A DNA stretch of 64,000 nt, from contig QPMI01000295.1 in assembly GCA_004431415.1 (NCBI GenBank), forward strand, positions 1 to 64,000, given 5' to 3'. This document shows, one piece after another, positions 44,397-54,247 of the stretch. The position numbers and the translations under genes were made by a program. A model generated the notes under the pieces. It did no database searches. It was not told the origin of the DNA and saw only the letters and a program-made list of their open reading frames with translations. This DNA is from Cyanophora paradoxa. Lineage: Eukaryota > Glaucocystophyceae > Cyanophorales > Cyanophoraceae. The stretch's first letter is position 1; every line of letters begins with the position of its first letter.

Positions 44397-45292
44397 AGCT
44401 GCCGAGCCGCACCGGGTATAGGGCTGTCGGGCCGAGCCGCACCGGGTTGCTTCCCGCCCGCCATCATGGCATTGTAGTGTATTCCAACACGGTTTCGTCA
44501 CGAGTCGTGTGGGATTCATGATTCAAGTCAACTATCGATTCTATCGTCTTCCGAAAAGTTCTAGCAAGCCTGAAGCTCTAGCATGCGTTCTGGAACTTGG
44601 AATGCGAGCATCAAGTATCGGTCAGACACTCGTCTACTAGGCTAAGTAGCCTCGTAGCTGGGGACCGTCGGACGATGCGAGATTCCAGTCCGTTCTGGGT
44701 TCCGAAGTTCATGACAACGAACTCTCTAATCCGAGGCTCGATAGATGCTGAGATCTCGAAAGGGCCCGACGGTCCCGAAATTCAATGCAATGATTCGAAA
44801 GCAAAATGTCACCAGCTCGAAAGAAGGCCTCCTTACCCTACTAGGCTAATCATGAATTCATACGCATGCATGAACACGAATGATGCACTATGCTGTAGAA
44901 GAATTATGACCATATCAACAGAAACTACATGGATTAACATATCGATATCTGTAAATTACTGGCATGTAGAATTCTAACACAAGAGGCAAAAACTGATATG
45001 AAGGCAAATGCAAAAGGAAGCCTACGTAAACAAAACTGTACTCTAAGCAAAAGTCAAGTACTGATTGTGAGTCGCACGCATCAAACGTATCGATCACGCA
45101 TGCGTGAAGAGGGACGTCTGCAGCAGCAGAGCTTGAAGGCCTCGGGAGGAAGGTGGCGCGGGTCGGGTGGCGTGGCTAGCAAGTCAAGGCCTGCAGCAGC
45201 CCTCGGCGATGAGACCTGGGGCCCGCCGCGTCAGGCGCCGCCCTCCCGGTGCCAGCGCCGCCCCCGGCCGGGCGGCGGGCGGTTTCGAATTC
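44397..45292. other. Intergenic region (lower GC)
   Basis: About 900 bp between convergent genes. 44460-45080 is near 40-45% GC and clearly different from the coding blocks. No open frame with recognisable content, no tRNA and no terminal repeats seen. Confidence 0.45.
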
Positions 45293-47381
45293 TTAAAGAT
45301 TTAAAGCACTCCTGGCGACGGGAGTTGACGAGGGGGGCCCCGGGCGCCGGGCGGCGGGGCGGGGTGCCTCGGGGGCGGGAGGGGGCGGACCCTGGCGGAT
45401 GCCGACGCAGCGGAGGAGGGCGGGGCGGAGGTGCGGCTCGCGGGCCCCCGCCTCGAAGACGTCCCCCACCGCCGCCACCGACCCCAGCGGCACCAGCACC
45501 CTGCCCCCGCCCCCGCCCCCGTCGGCCCCGGCGCAGCCGCTGTGCGGGGGCGGCGGGGCGGACGGCTCGGGGGCGGGGCGGCGGGGTCGACGGGGAGGAC
45601 GAGGGCCCCCGGGCCGCGCTCCGTGCAGGGCGCGTGCAGGAAGAGGCCCACCTGCGCGCCCGCCGCCCCGCTCAGCCCCGCCGCCGCCCGGCCCGAGCGA
45701 GCGGCTCGCTGGCGCGCACCCCCTTGGAGGGCCCCGCGCCGCCCCCCAGGGCGCCGCGGGGGAGATGAGGACGACGGAGCAGAAGGCGGGGCCGGCCTCC
45801 GCGCCCCCGGCCGGCGGCGGCAGCGAGAGCCACGTGACGCCCTCCTTCGGGGCCGGCGGGCGCGCGGCAGCGACGGGCGTCTCGCCTGCGCGCGGGACGC
45901 CGCGTGAGGCGGGGGGGGGGGGGCAGGGCGCGGGCTGGCCCGGGGGCGGGGCCGGGGCACCGCGGGGGCTCGCGCCGGGCTCGTCGTTGGAGGGGCGGCG
46001 GGAGAGGGAGGCGGGCCCCAGACGCCGGCGTGCGCCGCGCGGGCGCCCTCAGAGGAGAGCGGGCCCGGCGCCGGCGGCGAGGGCGGGCCCGGCAGGCGGA
46101 TGGGGGCAGGCACGAGCCCGCCCCTCCCGCTCCCCGCTGGGCTCCCGCTTGACGAGCGGGCCCGGGGCGGGGGCGGCAGGATGGCGGGCGAGGCCGAGGC
46201 TCCCTCGCCCGGCGGGAGCATGGGGCGCTGCTGCGGGGTCTGCGCCTGCGCGTGCGGCCGGCGTCGGCGGGGCCGCGCGGTGCGGGCGGGGGGCGCGGGG
46301 GACCTGCGCGAGCAGCTGGAGGGCGCTGACGGCCGCCTCGCGAGAGCCCTCCTGGCCGCCCCCCGCCGCCCCCGCACCGCCCTCGCCAGCCCCGCCCACC
46401 GGCTGCCGCGGGGTCAGCCTGGGCCAGCGGGGCGCGTGCAGCGGGAGCGGGCACGTTCAAGAGCTTGACGGCGGCGGCGAGGGTGGCGGCGTTGAGTCCG
46501 GCCTGCGCGGCGAGCAGGCGCGCCCGCAGCTCCTCGTTCTCCTCCCGCAGCGCCTGCGCCCGCCGCGCCGCCCCCTCCGCCTCGTGCTTCAGCCGCTCCG
46601 CCGCCTCCGTCAGCAGGCTCAGGTGCTCCACCGTCCGCGCCAGGATCGTCTCCTGCTCCTCCGCTCAGCGCCGGCGGCCTCGAGCGGGGCGGGGCGCGAG
46701 GGGCGCCACCTTGTTGGGGGCGCCCCCCGAGGCGCGCAGGGCGGGGACGAGGGCCTTGAGCTCGCAGAGGCGCGTGTTCATCTTGTCCCGCCGCCTCTTC
46801 TCCCTGCGCGCCGCCCCGCCTCAGAGGGGGCGGCAGGGGGCGCGCGGGCGCGCGGGGGCCCCACTTGTCGTTGTGCTCCTCCCTGCGGCGCTTGCGGGAG
46901 GAGGACTCGTCCTCGGAGCCCTGGAGGGACTGCGTCCCGCTCGAGCCCGGGCCCCCGTGCGAGTCGGCCCCCGAGCGCGGCGACTGCAGCTGGCCCCCGG
47001 CGGCCGCGGCGAGGGGCCCCAGCACGTGCGCGAGGTGCACGTGGCTCGAGTGCGATCCGGAGGAGGGGGACGGGAGGGGGGGCGACCCCGCCGGGCAGGC
47101 CTCCGGCGCGTGGGACGACCCCGACAAAATGAACGAGCTGCGGTTGCATCAGAGCGAGAATTCGAACCCGAAAGAATTCGCGGGCTGTCGGCGCATGCGT
47201 ACAGGTCGTGCCGGGAGGAGGACGGGTCGGGCGGCTGCGGCGGGGTTTCGTGGAGAGGGCCGCTGGCTGAGCGGCGCCGCCCGAGCCGTTTGCCGCGCAA
47301 CTCCTCAGCCGACTCCAGCGGGAGGTCGGCCAGCGGGCCGAGGGACGCCAGTGGGAAGCGCTGCTCCTTCATCTTGTCCAT
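45293..47381 (-). CDS. bHLH-leucine zipper transcription factor
   Basis: Nuclear DNA-binding regulator. From ATG 47381 (MDKMKEQRFPLASLGPLADL) a Ser/Pro/Gly-rich region leads to the basic segment SSRKRRREEHNDK at about 46900. After an intron ending near 46802 this continues as EKRRRDKMNTRLCELKALVP, giving HN-x2-EKRRRDKMN with His-5, Glu-9 and Arg-13. That is the class B pattern that reads the E-box CACGTG. Helix 2 is in the next exon (ETILARTVEHLSLL) and runs into a leucine zipper (LKHEAEGAARRAQALREENE). The C-terminal half is Pro/Ala-rich with two conserved-looking islands (FLHAPCTERGPGALVLPVD; LVPLGSVAAVGDVFEAGARE). Stop TAA (45293-45295). Target genes unknown. Confidence 0.78.
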
Positions 47382-48232
47382 TAACGCGCCTGGCGAGCAC
47401 AGGGCAAATCCAGTTAGAAAGGTGCAGGAAAAAGAGAGCGAGCTCCGAGAGAGAAATTGGGAGGAGCGTGCACGTTTTTTGCTGGCGCCGTCAATGTCAA
47501 CTATCGGAAACGCCTGTTACGCCGGGAGCCAGGAATGCGCGCGCGTGTGCCCACGGCAAGAACACTTCCAGCACGGCAATTGCAGCAAAAAGAGCTGCTT
47601 TGCGTGCTTTAATTCGCGCAGTCGATGGCGGGTCGTGCGTCGCGGCGGCGAGCTGCCCAACTCGCGCCTTCGGTCGGACAAAGAACGCTCCCGCTAATCC
47701 GCTCGGGGCCGGGGCTTTTGCTAATCTCGGACTCCGGGAGTCTGTGCGTAGTGTGCGTTATTCGGAAACGACGAGCTGGCCAGCGGAGCGTGGCGCGGAA
47801 GCCTCTCTGTGCGGAGAACGAGTCCAAGCTACCAGCATGCTGAGTAGGCTGAGAAGAGCGTCCGCAGCATGTGCCGCGCGTGTTGCTGAGCTGCAGGTCG
47901 CCGCGTTCGCCGGCCACTGTACACTATGCAGTAACTGAGTACTACGGCATGCCTTACTAGGCTACTATGCCGCCGTTTGCGTCAACGCATTGCCACTGCA
48001 ATTTGCCAGTTGTTCGGAGACGACGAGCTGCTGCATGCGCAGCCGGACTCCGGGAGCCGCTGCTGGAGCGTGCACCGGCGCTGCACTGGCGCATGGCGCG
48101 CAAGCGGCGCAACTTAAAGCTTAGCAAGCTTTCAAGTTTGAAGGTCCGCGGCGCGGTCCGACGCCGGGACTCCGGGACCGACGGTCACCGTGGGTCACGC
48201 CGTCACTGAGTCACGCTCATGACAGTGATCAC

Positions 48233-48370
48233 GTGCACGCCGTCACGGCCGCGGGCCGCGGGCTCCGGGGATCCCGCGCGGCGGCGCGGCCCGGCCGCGG
48301 CGGCCGCGGCCGGGCGGCGGGGCCCGGCCCCGCCGGGCCGGCCCGGGGGCCGGGGCCGCGGGCCGCGGCT
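48233..48370. repeat. GC-only palindromic block
   Basis: About 130 bp almost entirely of G and C with overlapping GGCCGCGGCC, CCGCGG and GGGCCC palindromes, able to fold into long hairpins and G-quadruplex-like structures. Flanked by ordinary or AT-rich DNA. Confidence 0.7.
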
Positions 48371-48976
48371 AGGGTTGCCGTTTTAGCTCAAGTTTTAGCA
48401 AATCCACTAAAACTAAAAGCCCTTGAAGTACGCTCAATTAAACTTGAGCGTTTTAGCCTAAAACTTGAATCCATACAAAGAGCGCCCATCCGGATCCAAC
48501 TTGAGAGCTCGAGAGGGGCGCTGCCTGCGAGTCTTCGAACCTAGCTATGTCTCAGCTACGTATATATGCCTTTCCTACCGGGTTTTCGCTCTAGACACAC
48601 GATTTTCGGATAATTATAATTATATAAAGAAGTGCGGTCCTAATATAAGCCCCTGAGGGGGGGTATATATACGTAGGCCTTCCAAGGGCACCCTGGCCTC
48701 AGAAAAGCTTAAGGTGCTTTACTGGTAGGTTTTCAATGCAGAAGGGCTTTATATCCGATGGAAGTACGATTAACATCCCGAATGGGGCGGTTCTGCGCCC
48801 AGAATAGGGCAATTCTGCCACCGGAAGTTCCGGAACCCCCCTCGATCGAGCCGCCGGCCGCGGCGCCGTCACGGCGTTTTCAAGTTTAGCTCAAGTCACT
48901 TGAAACTATGGAAACTTCCTATCAGTTTCCGTTTCCATGGGGGCGTAGGAAACTTCCTAGGAAGCGGCAACCCTAC
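48369..48976. repeat. Possible MITE bounded by TAGGGTTGCC / GGCAACCCTA
   Basis: CTAGGGTTGCCG at 48369 and CGGCAACCCTAC at about 48965-48976 are inverted. The interior carries TTTTAGCTCAAG motifs near both ends and an ACGCTCAA/TTGAGCGT hairpin near 48430. The terminal match is only about 11 bp, so confidence is moderate. Confidence 0.45.
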
Positions 48977-49048
48977 TCCGAGGCTCCCGAGTCCGCGGCG
49001 TCCGCCGCGCGCCGATCGCGAGTCCGCGCCGACGCGACTCCCAGAGTA

Positions 49049-50280
49049 CTACTGTAGAACGGGTAATATTTAGTATACTGGATCTTTTTAGTACCAAAGT
49101 TTTGAGGGCTGAGTACTAAATATTTACCGTATATTAAACCTGAACCGCGTGGGGGGGGGTACATAGCACTGTCGCGTCGGCGCAGCCGGCGCCGTACGTA
49201 GTTGCAGCGCGGGAGATCTAGAAGCATGCCGCCGAAGGGAGTGCAGAAGCGTGCGGCGTCGCCGCTGAGTTCGAGCGACGAGCGTCCATATGCATCCAGC
49301 CGCCCGGCCACGCCTAGGCCTTCACAGCGGAACGGCGTTGTATGGCGCCCTATACGCTGACGAAAAAAAGTCTTCTATGTAAATCGTTAACTTAAATCGC
49401 GTGTTCGCGTTACTGCAGAACTGGGCGAACTCGACTTGAACAATTACGTACCCCCCTTTTGGACTTTGTCGCGGCGTCGCGCGGCGCAACGAGCTCGCTC
49501 AAAATGCACCAACCAGCGCCACCATGCACACAGATTGAAGATCAATCATGGAACGCATCATAGACGCGCTGGCCGGCGATTCCGTCTGTCCGTTTTCGAT
49601 TCGCTCTGTGGCGAAGTTCGAACGCTTTTTTTGCCAACGGCTTCCGACTTCACCCCCCACTTAATTTTTCAAGTTGAATATGTTTCGAATATATATTAAG
49701 CTCTAATAGACTTGACTTGAAAAATTAAACTTGAGCGTATAGGGCGCCATACAACACCGTTCCGCTGTGCTTGGCCTGATGCGCATGCGTCCGCCAACGA
49801 CCGTCGGACCCCGCGCACGGCGCTGCGCGGCCTGCCCGACCCCGCTGCGCCCCCGCCCACCCCCGCCCGCCGGCGCCCCCGCCCGCCTGCGCGCCCGCCC
49901 CCGCCCGCCCCCGCCCCGGCCCCGCCCCGCCCCCGCCCCGCCCGCCCCGCCCCCCCTCCCCCGTGGTATCCCCTCCGAGGCTCTGGAACGAGGACCGTCG
50001 GACGAGATCTAGATCGATATCTAGATCTGAGCTGCAGCTAGCGCTAGTGCTAGCGCTAGCTATAGTGCTAGTGCTGTTTCTTGAAGTGCATACGAGCTGT
50101 GCGAAGTGCGGGGGGCCGGGGCGCACCAGCAGACCCCCCCCGCGCGCGCCGCGCCCACCCCCTACTAAAGCTCCCTACTAAAGCGCTCCGCGGCCAAGTC
50201 TTAAATATTTTCAGGCTACTGGGGTCTAATACTAAATACTAAATATTTTGGGGTCTTAAATATTACCCGTTCTTCAGTAG
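49049..50280. repeat. Inverted pair of 24 bp, 1.2 kb apart
   Basis: CTACTGTAGAACGGGTAATATTTA at 49049-49072 (20 of its bases: CTACTGTAGAACGGGTAATA) is matched, inverted with one difference, at 50257-50280. AGTCCGCG and CTCCGAGG motifs follow outside both arms, suggesting a larger TIR element that encloses the unit at 49323-49769. Confidence 0.6.
49323..49769. mobile_element. MITE-like unit with 36-bp inverted repeats
   Basis: 49323-49358 (CACAGCGGAACGGCGTTGTA...) and 49734-49769 are inverted copies with a single difference. The 447-bp unit is AT-richer than its flanks and codes for nothing recognisable. AGGCC occurs just outside both ends in inverted orientation, so the arms may extend a little. 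No clear target duplication. Confidence 0.65.
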
Positions 50281-50384
50281 TCCGCGCCGAGCCTCGGAGT
50301 CCGCGGCCGGGCCCGGCCGCAGGGACTCCGGGATCCGGCCCCATCTCCGGGTCCGGGACTCTGGACCGGGAGTCCCGGAGTAGG

Positions 50385-50846
50385 GCTGGGTTCAGTCACT
50401 GTCAGTCAAAGTCAGAGGGTCTGACTGACCCGACTGAGTCACCAAATTGGCCGACTGAGGTTCTCTCAGTCCCATACAAAATACTGTTGGGAGCGTGCCC
50501 CCCTGTGGGCTTTTTCCATCTGAAGCTCGACGTAGATCGACCTAAAAAGGATCTTCTGTCGTCTTACCTCCAGAAAAACAACGAAATCTGAACGAAACCG
50601 CCCGCGCTAACGAGGCTAACGGGGGCCGAATTCCTTTCACCAGTGTTCTTAAGCTTTGCTCGCATAATCACTCCCTACTGCCCGCGCACTGTGCTTGGCA
50701 ACTTAGATGGATCGCATCTGGGTCATTTCCGGGTCATTTTCCTCAGTTTTTGCACGGTAGCCTGACTGAACCTCGGGTTGACTGATTCAGTCACAGTCAG
50801 GGGGGCTGAGCGACTGGGTCAGGGGTGGACCCTGACTGAACCCAGC
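50385..50846. repeat. TIR unit packed with CAGTCA/TGACTG repeats
   Basis: GCTGGGTTCAGTCA at 50385-50398 is inverted at 50833-50846. Near both ends many CAGTCA, GACTGA and TCAGTC motifs occur (at least ten), while the middle is unique. It lies between CGGGAGTCC-type palindromes. Likely a small non-autonomous element. Confidence 0.6.
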
Positions 50847-51366
50847 ACTATCCCGGAGTCCGGCACTGTCCGGGAGTCCGACGGTCGCGCGCGCGCCGCG
50901 CGCGGAATCTGATCGATATCATGAGCCTACTACCCGGTGACCGTACCAGGCCTAGCCTGCGGCCGGCGGCGGGCCTGCGCAATGCGCATGCCTAGGCCGG
51001 GCTAGTAAGGTGCTAATTATAACAGGCTATAGCTAGTATAGCTAGTGACTGGCACACTGACTGCCACAATCCGATGATCTGCCAGGCCCCGTCGCCGCCG
51101 GGCCGTGACGTCGGCCCACCGCGCCGCCCACGTGCGCACTGCGCAGCGCTAGCTATAGGTATAGCCGCCGGCGCCGGCGCGCCACATGCAGGCTCCACAT
51201 ATGCATGTACAGCAGCAGATCTTGATTGCGCGTGTACATGCCATGCCCGGCATGCCACGATGGTGCCGGCGCCTCGGTGAGCGCGCGTTGCGCATGCAGG
51301 CTTGAGGACCCGCGGGCCGCCGCCGCGGCCTCCACACGTGACATCTCGAGTCTCGGTGGGCGGGTG

Positions 51367-53910
51367 CTACGGCTGCCAGTACCAGAGGGGGATGTCGAGG
51401 GAGACGGCGTGGACGGAGCCGCGCGCGAACTTGAGCTCGTAGGCGAACTGCGCGCCCGCGCCGGGTGAGGCCCCGGGAGGGGGGGGGGGGGGGGGGGGGG
51501 GGGATGGCGGCCGGGCCGGGCGGGGGGCGGGGCGCGTGGGGGCGGGGCGGGGGCGCGGGCCTTGGAGAACCAGGAGGTGAAGGTGCCGACGAGGGCGTCG
51601 CACTCGGAGAGGAGGGCGAGGTTCTTCGCCGCCGTCACGATCTCCCGCTGCACCTGCGCCCCGCCCTCGGCCCCGCGCTGCGCTGCGCGGCGCTGCGCGG
51701 GGCGGGGCGGGGCGGACGGCCTCGTCGCGGAGGACGCCCTGACGGATCTTGAGGCCCGCCCCGTCCGCCCGCTCCTCCGCCTCGTCGTACAGCAGCCGCA
51801 TCCCCGCTGCGCCCCCGCCCCCTCACCCTCCCGCCGGCCCGCGCGGCGCCGGCGGGGGCGGACGGGGCAGGAGGGGCCGGAGCTCGGCGATGGCCCCGGG
51901 GTCGTCCGTCGCCACGAAGACCGAGCGCGCCCCGAACCACTGGCCCGGGGCGGCCCTCAGCAGCGCCGCGCGCCGCGGGGGCGCCGGCGAGGGCACCTCG
52001 GCGACCTCGGCGATCTTCTTCGCGTACGTCTCCAGCGAGAGCTGCCGGCGGGGCGCTCGGGCGGGGGCCCCTCGGGGGCACAGCCGGCGGAGCCGGCGCG
52101 GCGCGCACCACCTCGAGGGCCTCCGCGATGGGGCCCTTGATCTTGTCCCCGCGCCGCACGTGCACGCATATCTGCGCGAGCAGGCTGGGATGGCAGGTGG
52201 AGGGGGCGGCTCCCGGCCCCGCGTCCCCGGCCCGCTCCCACGCACCCTCGGGCTGTACCCGAGCTCCCACTGCACCGCCGTCTTCGTCGCCTGTATCGCC
52301 TGGGGGTACGGCATCGAGCCTCATGGGGGGAGGTATGGGATGCGAAAGAAGAGAGCGGGGTACCTGCAGCACGCGGGGCAGGGGCTTGAAGAGGTACCTG
52401 GGGGGTGGCGGGGGCGTGAGCGTCTCGCGTCTCGTGCCCCTGGCCCCCGCCCACCGCGCGATCTGGGCCTTCCACCAGAGCACGCCCCGGTCCCGGAAGT
52501 GGTCGGGCACCATGTACCAGTACCTGCGGCATGCGTGCTCGCACTGAGGCGTCGGGCTGCGAGGGCGGCGGGGGTACGGAGGCGCACCGGCACCAGGCGT
52601 ACGGGATGAAGTGCCTGCAGGCTCGGATCTCGTTTAGGGTGTAGTCAGGGAAGTTCCAGTCATACTGGCGGGTACGGGCACCGATCGGCGCGAGTGCAAT
52701 GGGGGGGGGGGGGGGGGCGAGGGGGAGGGGGAGGGGGTTGCAGTACCTGGCTGGGGTTCATGTAGACGACGCGGTCCCCCTCCGTGAGGGACGAGAGAAG
52801 CACCTCCTGCGCCGCCGCATCAGGAGGGGGGCGGGGGGCAGGAGTGCGGGGCGGAGTGCACACGGAGCGGGAGGGCCAGACGTCGGCCTCGGAGCAGGTG
52901 GAGACGGGCTGCGGCGGGGCGTCGGCCGGCCGCGGGGCGGGGCCTGCGCCGCGATGGCACCTCGAAGTAGCACTCGAAGGTCTTGCCGGCGCAGCCGGGG
53001 GCCCACATCCACTCGTCCGGGCTCGCCACGACCAGCGTCCGCCCGTGCACCGCCGCGTACGTGAACGCCCCCACCAGCCACTGCGCGGCAGGCGTCGCAA
53101 GCGGCGCCGTGCTGCCGCGCGGGCGCGGGGGCCCGGGGGCAGGGGCCCACCTGGAGCATGGCTGCGGCGGGGCGTGAGTGAGCGGGGGGGCGGAGGCGAG
53201 GGGGCGGGCGGGGGCCGGGGGCGCGCCGGCGAGGCCGTTGTCGAACTTGGAGAACTTGACGACGAGGGCGCGCGCCTTGGAGCAGTCCGGCGGCCTCTGC
53301 CGCTCCCGCATCTCCCCCAGGAACCGCTTCTCGGGCTCCCAGTCGTACACCTGCGGCCGGTCGGCCACGCGGGCGCCAGCGAGGGGCGGTGCGGGGCGCG
53401 CACCTGCTGCGCGCGCTCCTTGGCGATGTACTTGGCGGTCATGCTCTCGAGGGTCTCGGCCTGGTCGACGCGGGGGACCTTCGTGCGCTTGTGCCAGCGC
53501 AGGTTCTCCTGCCGCATCCCCTCGCTGATGAAGTACGGCGTGAGGAAGCTCGCCAGCACGAAGACGCCCAGGACGGCAAGCTTGGCCCACGTCGGGAGGC
53601 GGTGGATCCGCAAGAGCAGGCGTCGAACGTGCATGCCGAGGCGCTGCACCTTCGCACGCCCCGCCGCCGCTGGCGTCGTGCGCTTGCCGCGAACGCCGTG
53701 GCTGTCCTCCTCGAGCGAAATCGGCAGCAGGTCGTCGGCTGCCGCGGGAGAGCGCAGCGGGCCGCGGAAGGGCGACTTGCTGGGCGCGGCGAAGGACGGC
53801 ATGTCCACTTCGACGACGGAGGGGTGCCTGTGCGTGGTGCTCGACGTCGCGCGCCCCAGCAGCTTGACCGGCTCCTCCCCGCGCTGGGCATTGAGCTGAC
53901 CCGCAGTCAT
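51367..53910 (-). CDS. Alpha-1,6-fucosyltransferase-like glycosyltransferase (FUT8/GT23-like), type II membrane
   Basis: Golgi-type glycosyltransferase by topology: the start at 53910 is followed by a basic cytoplasmic tail and one membrane span (WAKLAVLGVFVLASFLTPYF), then a stem. Lumenal exons: TAKYIAKERAQQ, ALVVKFSKFDNGLAG, WLVGAFTYAAVHGRTLVVAS, WMWAPGCAGKTFECYFE, LTEGDRVVYMNPSQ, YTLNEIRACRHFIPYAWC, YWYMVPDHFRDRGVLWWKAQ, KTAVQWELGYSPRV, and the donor-binding signature ICVHVRRGDKIKGP, corresponding to HxRRxDK of GDP-fucose transferases of the GT23 type. Then RSVFVATDDPGAIAEL, REIVTAAKNLALLSECDALV, GTFTSWFSK and FARGSVHAVSLDIPLWYWQP before the stop at 51367. Introns contain long G-runs on the plus strand (51479-51503; 52699-52717). 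Family firm, exact acceptor sugar not. Confidence 0.78.
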
Positions 53911-54247
53911 CGCCGCCGCGGAGCGCCGCGAGACTCCGCGCGCCGGCCCGCCTGCGACTTTTTTACCGCTCGGTACGTGGACCAGTTTTGGGCTGGCGCA
54001 GCTGGCCGCGCCGTGTAGCGCGCGCGACCGCTCACGCAGTCGGCTCGCCCAGGATGCTGTTCCAGTCGTGGATTCTACGCCCGCTAGCTTTGGGTCGAAC
54101 AGCTTCAGCCTGGGCCTGCCGGGTCGTCGGGCCGGGCCGAGGTCGCTTGAAAGCCACTCCCAGGGATCGAACCCGCGCAGCTATGAATTCCGGAGACCCC
54201 AGCGCTGCATGCGCAGATCTAGATAACATACGATGCGCGGGGTTTAG
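53911..54247. other. Intergenic spacer upstream of the fucosyltransferase gene
   Basis: About 340 bp including the fucosyltransferase promoter. A GGGATCGAACCC B-box-like motif occurs at about 54163-54174, but no tRNA cloverleaf fits. Confidence 0.4.

Larger units (their letters stand above)
47382..51366. other. 4-kb gene-free region rich in inverted repeats
   Basis: No convincing coding sequence between the bHLH and fucosyltransferase genes. It combines an extremely GC-rich palindromic block, AT-rich segments and at least three inverted-repeat units listed separately. Short palindromes such as CTAGCGCTAG recur (50037-50070). It looks like a graveyard or landing zone of small non-autonomous transposons. 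Confidence 0.6.

Noticed and set aside
54150-54240. A minus-strand tRNA around a GGGTTCGATCCC B-box
   Set aside because: No matching acceptor stem, D-arm or anticodon stem could be folded; only the B-box fits.
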